Shown here: positions 17,951 to 27,151 of the stretch, piece after piece
Layout of the letters: every line of letters begins with the position of its first letter
Position numbering within the stretch: position 1 is the stretch's first letter
DNA from: Tsuneonella dongtanensis
GTDB taxonomy: Bacteria; Pseudomonadota; Alphaproteobacteria; Sphingomonadales; Sphingomonadaceae
Direction of reading: 5' to 3'
Length of the DNA stretch: 64,000 bases
Assembly (NCBI RefSeq): GCF_001698205.1
Contig: NZ_CP016591.1
Location: 1,860,001 to 1,924,000 of the forward strand
Notes under the pieces: model-generated
What the model saw: only the letters and a program-made list of their open reading frames with translations
Database searches by the model: none
What the model was told of the DNA's origin: nothing
Position numbers and translations under genes: made by a program

Positions 17951-18724
17951 TCAACCGTGCTTGCGCCGGTGCCCATCCAGCACCGGCGCAACCCGGCCAA
18001 GGGCGGCCCCGATCAACTCGGGAAAGCTGCCTGGCTTGATCCTCAGCAGGGTATTGTGCGCGGTCGCCACGCGCACTGCATCGGCCCAGTCGGTGCCGAT
18101 CTCGATCGCCCAGTCGCGGAAGTCGTCCGCCGCGCCGGCGCGCGGCTCCAGTGCCTTGGCCAGGGTCATATGGAAATCGAGCCGTCCCGTCATGGGCAAA
18201 AGCGAAAGCGGGAACGGTGCCGTAAGGTACGACAGGGTGTCGTCGACATAGATCGTCCGGCTTTCGCGGTGATAAGCCAGGACCGAGCTGAAATGCACGT
18301 TCTCGTCCTCACACACCAGCGCCACGCCGCGCGGCAGGGAAAACTCCAAGGTGTCACCGAAAAGGGGGCCAAGAGCACCGCTTTCGCATTGCTCGCTCGC
18401 CCAAGGCAGATCGGGCCATTTCGCGTGATGGCGTGCGGTGCCGTAGAGTGCGGCAGCCGGGAACGCGTCGTGCATCCACTGGCAATGAACGGTGTGAAAC
18501 GGATGCAGGTTGATGATCGCGGAGACGTTCTTCCGGCCACCGGTTATGCGGTCCACGTCGCTCAGAACTGCGTCCGGGAGGGTATAGGAATCGAGGATGA
18601 TGAAAGATCCGTCGGGCCTTCGCACAAGCGCGCACTGGGTCCCTACATTGACCAGTCCGCCGATGCGGAAGTCGCCCCGGATGGACCAGAACCCGTCTCC
18701 GCAATCGATCAGGTCCCGGCTCAT
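17951..18724 (-). CDS. Uncharacterised protein resembling a degenerate metallo-beta-lactamase fold
   Basis: The 257-aa product is not confidently placed in a named family. It reads like an MBL-fold protein: an N-terminal strand region (GLVNVGTQCALVRRPDGSFIILDSY), then INLHPFHTVHCQWMHDAFP around residues 72-90 where HxHxDH would be expected, and a later IYVDDTLSYL in place of the bridging Asp. The metal ligands are therefore altered. It is coupled to the TauD-family dioxygenase by an ATGA overlap, so the two probably act together; the substrate is unknown. Confidence 0.6.
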   Translation of the reverse strand: MSRDLIDCGDGFWSIRGDFRIGGLVNVGTQCALVRRPDGSFIILDSYTLPDAVLSDVDRITGGRKNVSAIINLHPFHTVHCQWMHDAFPAAALYGTARHHAKWPDLPWASEQCESGALGPLFGDTLEFSLPRGVALVCEDENVHFSSVLAYHRESRTIYVDDTLSYLTAPFPLSLLPMTGRLDFHMTLAKALEPRAGAADDFRDWAIEIGTDWADAVRVATAHNTLLRIKPGSFPELIGAALGRVAPVLDGHRRKHG

Positions 18725-19584
18725 TCAGTCTCCGCCTTGTAGAATGGTTTGCAGCCGGCAATCGTGACCCGTTCCATCACGCGCCTGGCGGGGAAGTAGT
18801 CACTCGCTGCCAGATGCTGGCACACGCGGTTGTCCCAGAAGGCCACCGAACCGGGGCGCCAGCGGAACCGGCACTGAATCTCCGGGTCGGCCGCCGTCGC
18901 GAAGAGATGGTCGAGCAGCCAGCGGCTTTCATTCTCGCTCAACCCTTGGATGTGGCTGGTGAAGCCGACGTTGACGTAGATCGCCGGCTTGCCGGTTTCC
19001 GGGTGGGTGCGAACCACCGGATGGCGCATCGGAGGATACTGCTCGTGGAGTTCCTCGGGTGACTTCTTGAGCCGCTTTGCGAAAACGCGGGCAATGTCGT
19101 GCACCGCGGTGAGGCCGGTGCAGAAGCGCTTCATTTCAGGGCTGAGCCGCTCAAAGGCGAGGTGCATGTTGGCGAACAGCGTATCGCCGCCGACTTCGGG
19201 CACCTCTATCGCGCGGAGAATCGAGCCGAGCGACGGCATTTCCCGCCAGGTGACGTCGGAGTGCCAGTTGTTTTCGCGCCCCTTGCTGTCGGGCCCATGC
19301 GCGATGCGCAGGATTTCCGGGTCAGGCTGATCCTTGGGAGTGGCGGGATGGATCTCCAGTTCCCCGAAGTGCCGCGCGAAAGCGATATGCTGCTGCGCAG
19401 TCAGGTGCTGGTCTCGGAAGAAGATCACCCCGTATTCAAGCAACGCCGCGCGGATTTCAGGCACGCGTTCGGCGATGTCGGGGGCTGCAAGATCGATATC
19501 CAGGATCTCGGCGCCGATCGCCGGAGTCATCGGACGGATGGTCAAGGTTTGCGCGCGGGCAGGAGCGGTCGTGGCCATGGGCAT
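18721..19584 (-). CDS. TauD/TfdA-family Fe(II)/2-oxoglutarate dioxygenase
   Basis: This 287-aa enzyme keeps the whole active site of the TauD family: HSD at residues 108-110 (HxD), distal His257 in NRVCQHLAASDY and a 2-oxoglutarate-binding Arg at 268 or 272. TauD itself releases sulfite from taurine; relatives act on 2,4-D, alkyl sulfates and other small acids. No sulfonate or alkylsulfatase transporter is nearby, so the substrate is open. The ATG at 19584 or one two codons later could be used. It overlaps the MBL-like gene and follows a nitroreductase gene by 40 bases. Confidence 0.9.
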   Translation of the reverse strand: MPMATTAPARAQTLTIRPMTPAIGAEILDIDLAAPDIAERVPEIRAALLEYGVIFFRDQHLTAQQHIAFARHFGELEIHPATPKDQPDPEILRIAHGPDSKGRENNWHSDVTWREMPSLGSILRAIEVPEVGGDTLFANMHLAFERLSPEMKRFCTGLTAVHDIARVFAKRLKKSPEELHEQYPPMRHPVVRTHPETGKPAIYVNVGFTSHIQGLSENESRWLLDHLFATAADPEIQCRFRWRPGSVAFWDNRVCQHLAASDYFPARRVMERVTIAGCKPFYKAETE

Positions 19585-19624
19585 AGTCCTCCGCGCGGAG
19601 TGTGCGCTGCCATGGGCACCCGGG

Positions 19625-20332
19625 TCAATCGGGAAAGCCGATGAACCGTGCCGCTTCGTCTACCGTCTTGCGGTGGCTCACCACTGCATTGGCCGGGAAG
19701 GATTCGTCTGGCCAGCCAAGCGCGACCGCTTTCATGATGATCTGGTCATCGGGAATGCCCGCGTGCTCGCGAACAACCGGGCTTTGCATGATGCCTTGGG
19801 AATTGATGACGCAGCCGAGGCCCCGGCTCCACGCGGCATTGACGAGCGCGGTCGTTACGGCGCCGCAATCGAACTTGCTGTCGTCGCCATCGTCGAGAAC
19901 GCGGTCGTAGGTGATGATCACGCAGACCGGGGCATCGAACTGGCGGAAACCGCGCAGCACCCAATCCTGCCGCCCGTCCTTGTCGTCGCGTGCTATGCCC
20001 ATCGCTTCGAACAGCTGCTTGGCGACGCCGATCTGTCGTTCGCGGTGAACTCCGGCGAAGGCGCTGCCGCGGCGGAACTCGCGGCTGTCGGGCACTCCGG
20101 CGAGGATGTTCTCGGTGTTGCCCCGGCGGATGCGGTCGAGCGGCTCACCCGTGATTACGTGGAAGTGCCACGGCTGGGTGTTCATCGACGAAGGCGAGCG
20201 CATCGCCAGCGCGAGCACTTCCTCGATCAGTGCGCGCGGGACAGGTTTGTCGAGGTAGCCGCGGATGGAGCGGCGACCTGTCACGACTTCGTCGTAGGTG
20301 GGAATGGATGCGTTGCTCATGGCAACCGACAT
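19625..20332 (-). CDS. Nitroreductase-family FMN oxidoreductase
   Basis: This 235-aa protein has the nitroreductase signature GRRSIRGYLDKPVP (about residues 19-32), SPSSMNTQPWHFHVI (46-60) and the C-terminal MKAVALGWPDESFPAN. Family members reduce nitroaromatics, quinones or enoates with NAD(P)H using FMN. Two starts are possible, 20332 and 20320 (four codons later). It belongs to a different subgroup from the RutE-like enzyme at 539-1147. It leads an apparent minus-strand unit with the dioxygenase and the MBL-like gene. Confidence 0.88.
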   Translation of the reverse strand: MSVAMSNASIPTYDEVVTGRRSIRGYLDKPVPRALIEEVLALAMRSPSSMNTQPWHFHVITGEPLDRIRRGNTENILAGVPDSREFRRGSAFAGVHRERQIGVAKQLFEAMGIARDDKDGRQDWVLRGFRQFDAPVCVIITYDRVLDDGDDSKFDCGAVTTALVNAAWSRGLGCVINSQGIMQSPVVREHAGIPDDQIIMKAVALGWPDESFPANAVVSHRKTVDEAARFIGFPD

Positions 20333-20358
20333 AGCCGGTCGCCAGCGTCAGTAAAGGC

Positions 20359-22533
20359 TCAGCCGCCGCTCCCGACCTGAACCTGCATGAACGCCGGCGG
20401 GGTAGTGGGGGCCTGCTGGTTCAGCGGTGTCGCGCCGCCAGCCGCAAACGAGGTGAGCGGCATACCTGCCGCGGCGAGGGCGTAGGGGCTGACCCGGTGG
20501 CGTGTGCACAGCCCGCCGGCGCCATCGTTGACGAGGGGGGTCTCGAACTCGACTCCGAGCTGCGCGCCCTCCGATCGCATCACCTCACTCACGACAAGCT
20601 GGCCGCTCCCGAGATCGAGGACGAACTGCGTGCCCTTCGGCACACCGACGAGGCCTTCGATGAAGGCGCCGTTCTTGCTGAGGTCGCGGATCACCGCCTC
20701 ATAGCGATGATCGCCGTGAATGATCCCGATGCGGCGGAACATCGACCGGCGGTCGGCCCGGTGCTTGTCGGGGCCGCTCGGCTCTATCTTGAACTCGCCG
20801 GAATGAATGTTGGCCAGGACCATCGCCTGGGGCATCGCCTTGGAATAGATCCAGCCCTGGACCAATTCCGCGCCGCGCTTCTTGACCACATCCAGCTGGT
20901 CGAACGCTTCGACGCCCTCGACAGTGGTTTCCATCCCCAGCGCTTTCGACAGACCGATGATCGCCGTGATGATCTTGGCGCTGTTCTGATCCTTCTGGGT
21001 GCAGGTGTCGACGAAGCTCTTGTCGACCTTCAGCTTGTCAAACGGCGCAGAGCGCAGGTAGCTTAGCGAGGAATAGCCCGTTCCGAAGTCGTCGAGTGCC
21101 AGGCGCACGCCGATCTTCTTCAGTGCGTTGAAGGTGACTTCGGTCGTTTCGCTGTCGCCCATGAACACGCTCTCGGTCAGCTCGAGTTCGAGCCGATCGG
21201 GCGCAAGTCCACTTTCCTGTAAAGCTGCGGCTACTACGTCGACGAAACCGTTCGCCGTGAATTGGCGGGCCGACACATTGACCGCCACCCGGACGGTCTC
21301 GGGCCATTCCATCGCGTCCCTGCAGGCACGATGCAGCGCCCATTCGCCGAGCGGGGCGATGAGGCTCGATTCCTCGGCTACTGGAATGAACGTGCCGGGG
21401 GGGACCCAGCCGCGCTCCTCGTGCTCCCAGCGCATGAGGGCTTCCATGCCCACGACCATGTTGTCGGAAATGCGCACGACCGGCTGATAGTGCAGCTGCA
21501 GCTCGTCGGCCGCGAGCGCTTCGCGCAGGTCATCGAGCAGCAGCGCGCGCTCTTCCTCTTCGTCCTTGAGGTCGGCGGAATAGAAGCGGAATTGCCCACG
21601 TCCGCCGTTCTTGGCCGCGTAGAGCGCCAGGTCGGAGGCACGGATCAGTTCGTCCGATTCCAGGCCGTCGTAGGGCGCGATTGCGATGCCCACCGAAGTG
21701 CCGATGATCGCGCGCTTGTCGTCGATCGGATACGGCTGCGACACGATCTGGATCACTTTTTCGGCCAGTTCGCCGAGCTTGCCGCGGTCGTCCATGTCGG
21801 GAAGGATGACCTGGAATTCGTCGCCCCCGAGGCGGCCGATCTCGCCGCGATCGCCGATCACGTTGCGCAGACGCTCGGCGACCTGCTGCAGCAGGTTGTC
21901 GCCCGCCGGGTGGCCCATGGTGTCGTTGACCTGCTTGAACCGGTCAAGGTCGAGCATCATCAGCGCGCAGACGCGCTTCGCCGCCTTGTACGCTGCAAGG
22001 ACGCCTTCCAGCCGGCGGTTCATCCGATGCCGGTTGTACAGGCCGGTCAGTGAATCGAACTCCGCGAGGCGCTGGTCCTCGATCTTGCGCTGGTACTCGA
22101 CCGAAACGTCCTTCGCCGCGCCGCGGTAACCGTGGAACTTGCCGCTGGAATCGATCTTGGGCTGACCCGAGAGCGACAGCCAAACCGGTTTCCCGGTCCG
22201 CGCCTGGGGCAGGGCGCAGCGCACGACCACATCCTGTACCTTGCTTCGCGCCTTCAACTGAAAACCGAGCGGGCGGCCCGAGCGATTGTCGGGATCGTCC
22301 GGGTCGGTCTCGAAAAGCGTTGCAACCGGCTGGCCGAGCAGTTGAGGTAGCGGCACATCGAGTGCTCCTGCCGCCGCAGGTGACAGGTAATTCAGCGTCC
22401 CGTCGGCGTCCGATGCCCAGATCCACGCGATTCCGGTCTGCTCGAAGTCGTCGAGCATGGTCGCGCGCAGACCATCGCTGGTGATATCGTCCGCTACGCT
22501 CGCAAAACCCTTGAGGAGATTCCTGACTGCCAT
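20359..22533 (-). CDS. PAS-GGDEF-EAL-PilZ c-di-GMP signalling protein
   Basis: The 724-aa cytoplasmic protein joins four domains: PAS (about 30-147), GGDEF (155-320), EAL (335-575) and PilZ (about 590-690), plus an Ala/Pro-rich tail. The synthase motif GGDEF is intact at 236-240, with no RxxD inhibitory site just before it. The phosphodiesterase residues are also intact: EALMR 364-368, DDFGTGYSSL 481-490, KVDKSF and EGVE 539-542. PilZ shows an Arg cluster (RADRRSMFRR) and DLSKNG at 617-622, the c-di-GMP-binding pattern. No transmembrane segment is seen. It could make, break and sense the same messenger. Confidence 0.93.
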   Translation of the reverse strand: MAVRNLLKGFASVADDITSDGLRATMLDDFEQTGIAWIWASDADGTLNYLSPAAAGALDVPLPQLLGQPVATLFETDPDDPDNRSGRPLGFQLKARSKVQDVVVRCALPQARTGKPVWLSLSGQPKIDSSGKFHGYRGAAKDVSVEYQRKIEDQRLAEFDSLTGLYNRHRMNRRLEGVLAAYKAAKRVCALMMLDLDRFKQVNDTMGHPAGDNLLQQVAERLRNVIGDRGEIGRLGGDEFQVILPDMDDRGKLGELAEKVIQIVSQPYPIDDKRAIIGTSVGIAIAPYDGLESDELIRASDLALYAAKNGGRGQFRFYSADLKDEEEERALLLDDLREALAADELQLHYQPVVRISDNMVVGMEALMRWEHEERGWVPPGTFIPVAEESSLIAPLGEWALHRACRDAMEWPETVRVAVNVSARQFTANGFVDVVAAALQESGLAPDRLELELTESVFMGDSETTEVTFNALKKIGVRLALDDFGTGYSSLSYLRSAPFDKLKVDKSFVDTCTQKDQNSAKIITAIIGLSKALGMETTVEGVEAFDQLDVVKKRGAELVQGWIYSKAMPQAMVLANIHSGEFKIEPSGPDKHRADRRSMFRRIGIIHGDHRYEAVIRDLSKNGAFIEGLVGVPKGTQFVLDLGSGQLVVSEVMRSEGAQLGVEFETPLVNDGAGGLCTRHRVSPYALAAAGMPLTSFAAGGATPLNQQAPTTPPAFMQVQVGSGG

Positions 22534-22550
22534 GTCCGTCCGTTTACTGG

Positions 22551-22570
22551 CCTTTCCGGGTCGGGAAAGG
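22551..22570 (-). other. Hairpin in the leader of the GGDEF-EAL-PilZ gene
   Basis: A perfect 7-bp stem, CCTTTCC/GGAAAGG, with a six-base loop lies 18 bases upstream of the start codon at 22533. It could be a weak terminator for the upstream acyl-CoA synthetase gene, but no T-run follows on the minus strand. Confidence 0.35.
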
Positions 22571-22646
22571 TGCAGAATCCATAGCTCGGAATGGTTTACA
22601 GGGGCCTAAGCGAAAGCGAATTTCGACGAAGCGCACGGCGTTTCGG

Positions 22647-24266
22647 TCAGGCTATCGTGGCCCCGTCGTAGAAGCCATCGAGATAGCGATCGCGCAGCGT
22701 GAACTTCTGCACTTTTCCCGAGCCAGTCAGGGGATATTCGTCGACCTCTACCCATACGCTTGGCGTCTTCTGCGCGGCCATTTGCGCACGGCAGTGTGCC
22801 TTCAGCGCGTTCAAGTCCAGAGTGATGCCTTCGCGCGGGAGAACGAAGGCGGCGACGATCTCGCCCCACGTTTCGTCGGGCAGACCGACCACCGCGACTT
22901 GCGCGACGTCGCCGTGCTCCAGCAGTACGTTCTCGATCTCCACCGGGAACAGATTCTCGCCTCCCCGGATGATCATTTCCTTCAAGCGGCCGGTTATCTT
23001 TACGAAGCCGCGCTCGTCCATCGTGCCGAGGTCGCCGGTATGGAGCCAGCCCTCGGCATCGATCGTTGCGGCTGTCGCTTCCGGATTGTCGTTGTATCCG
23101 GCCATGACCATGTAGCCGCGCGCGCAGATTTCCCCGACCACGCCAACCGGCACGACGGTATTGCTCTGAGGGTCCCGGATCGAGATTTCGCATTGCGTGT
23201 TCGCTTGGCCGACGGTTTCGCTGCGATCGGTCGCCGAATGGCCGGCCCGAACGAGTGTGATGATCGGCGAAGCCTCGGTCAGTCCGTACACGGTTAGCAG
23301 AGGGCAGCCGAACCGTGTCTCGACCCTTCGAATCAGTTCGGGCGCCACCATCGCGCCGCCGCTCACCATGACCCGCATACTGGAGAAATCGCGCGGCTCG
23401 CGCGCGTCGGCATCGAGCATGAACTGCAGCATCGTCGGGACAGCCCCAAGCTCCTCGATCTCCCGGGTTTCCAGCAAGAGATTGGCGAGCGCGGGGTCGA
23501 ACATCGGCGGCATGACCAGATGGCCGCCACGCTGGCACAGCCCAAGGAACGTCATGCAGCCGGCCGTGTGAAACAGTGGCATCACCAGCAATACGCGAGC
23601 ACCATCGTTCCCTCCTGACGCCTTGGTCGTAAGCAGAGCGTTGTTAACCAAACCGCGATGGTGCAGCAGCACGCCCTTGGGAAAACCCGTGCTTCCCGAA
23701 GTGTACTGGATCTGCGCGATGTCCGACGAGACGACTTCGGGAACGGGCTGTTGCAGATCTCCCGTTGCGAAAAGGGTGTCGCGGTCCCGGATATCGGTGA
23801 TTTCGCGAACGGCGGGAATGTCATCGGCAACCGTCCGCGCGATCTCGGCGATCGGGTTGCCGCGGACGCTCTCGACGACGAACACGGCAACAGCGGATGA
23901 TTGGCGGACGACGTAATCGAGTTCGCGCGGCTGATAACCGGGGTTGGCCGTCACAAGCACGATCCCGGCCATCCCGAATGCGTAGGCGCAGATAATCCAT
24001 TCCGGCACATTGTTGGCCCACAGCACGATCCGCTCGCCCGGCCGGAAGCGAGTGAGGAGGGCCGTGGCAAGCGCGTCTGCTTCGTCGTTCAACTGCGCAT
24101 AGGTCCACGTGCGCATTGATTCGCCGGATTCATCGACTTCTTCCAGGGCGATGGCGTCGGGCCAGCGGACGGCCGCATCGCGCAGGATCGACCCGACAGT
24201 GCTGTCGCGGAGTTCGACATCGGTCTGCGGGGGGAAATGGCTCTCGGACAGCGTGACGTGGTACAT
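22647..24266 (-). CDS. AMP-dependent acyl-CoA synthetase
   Basis: This 539-aa ANL-superfamily enzyme activates a carboxylic acid with ATP and then forms the CoA thioester. The adenylate-forming P-loop YTSGSTGFPKG spans residues 188-198. VYGLTEASP, GWLHTGDLGTMDERGFVKITGR and the C-terminal catalytic lysine in TGSGKVQKF (Lys518) are all present. It most resembles medium/long-chain fatty-acyl-CoA synthetases (FadD3/AlkK-like); the acid cannot be told from sequence. It lies between hemA and the GGDEF-EAL-PilZ gene. Confidence 0.92.
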   Translation of the reverse strand: MYHVTLSESHFPPQTDVELRDSTVGSILRDAAVRWPDAIALEEVDESGESMRTWTYAQLNDEADALATALLTRFRPGERIVLWANNVPEWIICAYAFGMAGIVLVTANPGYQPRELDYVVRQSSAVAVFVVESVRGNPIAEIARTVADDIPAVREITDIRDRDTLFATGDLQQPVPEVVSSDIAQIQYTSGSTGFPKGVLLHHRGLVNNALLTTKASGGNDGARVLLVMPLFHTAGCMTFLGLCQRGGHLVMPPMFDPALANLLLETREIEELGAVPTMLQFMLDADAREPRDFSSMRVMVSGGAMVAPELIRRVETRFGCPLLTVYGLTEASPIITLVRAGHSATDRSETVGQANTQCEISIRDPQSNTVVPVGVVGEICARGYMVMAGYNDNPEATAATIDAEGWLHTGDLGTMDERGFVKITGRLKEMIIRGGENLFPVEIENVLLEHGDVAQVAVVGLPDETWGEIVAAFVLPREGITLDLNALKAHCRAQMAAQKTPSVWVEVDEYPLTGSGKVQKFTLRDRYLDGFYDGATIA

Positions 24267-24334
24267 CGGGCTTCTCCTTTGGAAGCCCGAGAACCCTGCA
24301 CGTGAAGGGGTGGTCGCGAACCCCTGGCTAAGCC

Positions 24335-25555
24335 TCAGGCCGCCTGTGCGAGATCCAGTTCGAGCCGGTCCCAGATCTCGACCAGCGCCGCAGTCAGTTC
24401 GCGCATCATCGCTTCATCGTGAGCGGGGCCCGGGGTGAACCGGAGGCGCTCGGTCCCGCGCGGCACGGTCGGGAAGTTGATCGGCTGCACGTACATCCCG
24501 TATTCGGCGAGCAGGATGTCGCTGATCTTCTTGGCACGAACCGGGTCGCCGACCATCAAGGGAACGATGTGCGTGACGCTGTCCATCACCGGCAGACCGG
24601 CTTCACGGAACATGGCCTTGAGGCGAGCGGCGGCGGCCTGCTGGCCATCGCGTTCTGCACTCGACGACTTGAGATGGCGGACCGACGCGAGCACGCCGGC
24701 AACCAGCACCGGGCTGAGCGAGGTCGTAAAGATGAATCCGGGCGCGTAGCTGCGGATGCAATCGACGATCTTGCGGTCAGCGGCGATATATCCGCCCATC
24801 ACGCCGAACGCCTTGCCGAGCGTGCCCTCGATGATGTCGATCCGGTGCGCGGCCTCGTCGCGTTCGGAAATGCCGCCGCCACGCTTGCCGTACATGCCGA
24901 CGGCGTGAACCTCGTCGATGTAGGTGAGGGCGTTGTACTTCTCGGCAAGATCGCAGATCGCGTGGATCGGGGCGACGTCGCCATCCATTGAATAGACGCT
25001 CTCGAAGGCGATCAGCTTGGGCGCGTCGGGATCCTCGGCGGCTAGCAGTTCTTCGAGATGGGCGACGTCGTTATGGCGGAATACGCGCTTCTCGCAGCCC
25101 GAGTTGCGGATGCCCGCGATCATGCTCGCGTGGTTGAGTTCGTCGGAGAAGATCACGCAACCGGGCAGGAGCTTGGCAAGCGTCGACAGCGTCGCGTCGT
25201 TGGACACGTAACCGCTTGTGAAGATCAGCGCGGCTTCCTTGCCGTGGAGATCGGCCAGCTCACCCTCGAGCTCGATGTGGTAATGGGTGTTGCCGCCGAT
25301 ATTGCGCGTACCGCCGGAACCCGCCCCGACGTCATGCAGGGCGTCTTCCATCGCACTGATGACCTTGGGGTGCTGACCCATCGCGAGATAGTCGTTCGAG
25401 CACCAGACCGTCACGGGCTTGGGCCCGTTATGACCGTGGAAACAGCGCGCGTTGGGAAAGGCGCCCTTGTTGCGCAGGATGTCGATGAACACCCGGTAGC
25501 GGCCTTCGGCGTGGAGCCGGTCGATCGCCTGATCGAATATGTGGTCGTAGTTCAC
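24335..25555 (-). CDS. hemA: 5-aminolevulinate synthase
   Basis: HemA (406 aa) condenses glycine with succinyl-CoA to give 5-aminolevulinate, the first committed step of heme (and, where present, bacteriochlorophyll) synthesis by the C4 route. The PLP-binding lysine is in EGTLGKAFG (Lys248). [29 protein letters not shown] and [12 protein letters not shown] are diagnostic. The C4 route in a bacterium points to Alphaproteobacteria. It is on the same strand as murI, 85 bases downstream of it. Confidence 0.97.
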   Translation of the reverse strand: MNYDHIFDQAIDRLHAEGRYRVFIDILRNKGAFPNARCFHGHNGPKPVTVWCSNDYLAMGQHPKVISAMEDALHDVGAGSGGTRNIGGNTHYHIELEGELADLHGKEAALIFTSGYVSNDATLSTLAKLLPGCVIFSDELNHASMIAGIRNSGCEKRVFRHNDVAHLEELLAAEDPDAPKLIAFESVYSMDGDVAPIHAICDLAEKYNALTYIDEVHAVGMYGKRGGGISERDEAAHRIDIIEGTLGKAFGVMGGYIAADRKIVDCIRSYAPGFIFTTSLSPVLVAGVLASVRHLKSSSAERDGQQAAAARLKAMFREAGLPVMDSVTHIVPLMVGDPVRAKKISDILLAEYGMYVQPINFPTVPRGTERLRFTPGPAHDEAMMRELTAALVEIWDRLELDLAQAA

Positions 25556-25640
25556 TTTGCTGTCCCGTCCGACGGCATCGACACGGCCCTATCCTCGCTC
25601 GCGCAACATTTCCACCGCGATCTTTGCGAATCGTTCGCGA

Positions 25641-26435
25641 TTAGAGGCGTTCGACGCGGTCCAGGCCATAGCGGCGCAGGCTATCTGCGAACGCGGCGCT
25701 GCCGTCGGGTTCACCAGTGAAAACCGCGAAATCGGGCAATGAACGATGGAAACCCTGACCTTGTGTCAGACTTACGATCCGCCGCGCGATCCCCTCGGCG
25801 CCGTCAACCAAGCGCACGCCTTCGCCAAAGGCCGACCGTAGTTCGTCGGAAAGCAGAGGGAAGTGCGTGCAGGCCAGCACGACCGTATCGATGGCATCGC
25901 CGTCTGGATGCTCTCGCAATCCCTCGACAGCGCTCGCGATCGCGCGCTGGTCGACCGGCATCCCGCGCAGCTTCGCCTCGGCCGCTGCGACAAGCTCCGG
26001 AGCGGCGTGGCGGATAAGCCGCTTGTCGGCCGCAAACTCATCTTCGAGTCGGTCGACGTAGCCTTGCCGGATCGTCGCTTCGGTGCCCAGCAGCCCTATG
26101 ACACCGGACCTTGTCATCGCGGAAGCCGGTTTGATCGCAGGCACAGTGCCGACGATCGGGATGTGCAGAACGTCGCGAACCATGCCGAGCGCGATCGTGC
26201 TCGCGGTATTGCAGGCAATTGTCGCAAGGCGGGGCCGGTATCGCTCGGACAGCACGCCGAGCAGGCCCGCCACACGCGCCGCGATCTCGGCCTCGGTCTT
26301 GGTGCCGTAGGGAAGGCCGGCGGTATCGGCGGCATAGATCACCGGCGCATCGGGGAGCGCCTTGCGCAGCTCGGCCAGCACGGTCAGCCCCCCGACGCCG
26401 GAGTCGAACAAAAGGATGGGAGAAGAAGGGTCCAA
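25641..26435 (-). CDS. murI: Glutamate racemase
   Basis: MurI interconverts L- and D-glutamate for peptidoglycan. The 264-aa product has the two catalytic cysteines in IACNTAST (Cys75) and LACTHFPLL (Cys189), plus FDSGVGG near the N-terminus. No ATG fits; I assign TTG at 26435, which has AAGGGA ten bases upstream and places the conserved FDSGVGG at residues 10-16. An open frame continues upstream, but that translation is low-complexity and overlaps the divergent plsY side. It diverges from plsY across 116 bases. Confidence 0.92.
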   Translation of the reverse strand: MDPSSPILLFDSGVGGLTVLAELRKALPDAPVIYAADTAGLPYGTKTEAEIAARVAGLLGVLSERYRPRLATIACNTASTIALGMVRDVLHIPIVGTVPAIKPASAMTRSGVIGLLGTEATIRQGYVDRLEDEFAADKRLIRHAAPELVAAAEAKLRGMPVDQRAIASAVEGLREHPDGDAIDTVVLACTHFPLLSDELRSAFGEGVRLVDGAEGIARRIVSLTQGQGFHRSLPDFAVFTGEPDGSAAFADSLRRYGLDRVERL

Positions 26436-26551
26436 GTCCGAATAATCCCTTCGCTGTGTGCTTGTCGGGCAGGCGCTTTTGCTCTTTACCCGCGCTAGAT
26501 GAATTCGCGCCGTCCGGGCAAGGGCGGTCCGAACCGCGAGGGGGTCTGCCG

Positions 26552-27151
26552 ATGGAAAACCTGTACGCCGCGCTCCTGGGCTATGCGTTCGGGTCGATTC
26601 CGTTCGGCCTGCTGCTCGCCCGCGCCGCGGGCCTGGGCGACGTGCGCAAGATCGGCAGCGGCAACATCGGCGCGACCAATGTTCTGCGTACCGGCAACAA
26701 GGGGGTGGCGGCGGCGACCTTGCTGCTCGACCTCGCAAAGGGCCTCGCACCCGTACTGCTCGCGAAAACGCTCTGGCCGGGCAGCGAAGGGATCGCCGCG
26801 GTGGCGGCCGTTTTGGGCCACTGTTTCCCCGTGTGGCTCGGCTTCAAGGGCGGGAAGGGCGTGGCGACCAACGCCGGAGTAAGCTTTGGCCTCGCGTGGC
26901 CGATCGGGCTCGCTTACGCGCTCGTCTGGCTGGTCGTGCTGGCGGTCGGCCGTATCAGTTCGGTCGCGGGAATGAGCGCGGTCGTCGCCGCGGCGGTCGC
27001 GGCGGCGGTGCTGGGTTTCGGCGACTACGTGGTCCCGCTCGCGGTGATCGCAGCACTCATCATCTGGCTGCACCGCGCCAATATCGGCCGCTTGATGCGC
27101 GGGGAGGAGCCTCGCGTAGGCAGTAGCAAGAAGGTGGACGGCGGCGCGTGA
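26552..27151 (+). CDS. plsY: Glycerol-3-phosphate acyltransferase PlsY
   Basis: PlsY transfers an acyl group from acyl-phosphate to glycerol 3-phosphate, the first step of phospholipid assembly in the inner membrane. The 199-aa protein has about five membrane helices. Its loops carry the conserved GSGNIGATNVLRTGNK (residues 39-54), a GHCFPVWLGFKGGKGVAT block and a third basic loop near the C-terminus. The stop overlaps the dprA start (GTGA, 27148-27151), so the two are coupled. Confidence 0.95.
   Translation: MENLYAALLGYAFGSIPFGLLLARAAGLGDVRKIGSGNIGATNVLRTGNKGVAAATLLLDLAKGLAPVLLAKTLWPGSEGIAAVAAVLGHCFPVWLGFKGGKGVATNAGVSFGLAWPIGLAYALVWLVVLAVGRISSVAGMSAVVAAAVAAAVLGFGDYVVPLAVIAALIIWLHRANIGRLMRGEEPRVGSSKKVDGGA

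Noticed and set aside
26436..26750. Upstream extension of glutamate racemase
   Set aside because: The translation is Arg/Pro/Ser-rich and unlike MurI; the TTG at 26435 puts FDSGVGG at the expected distance.
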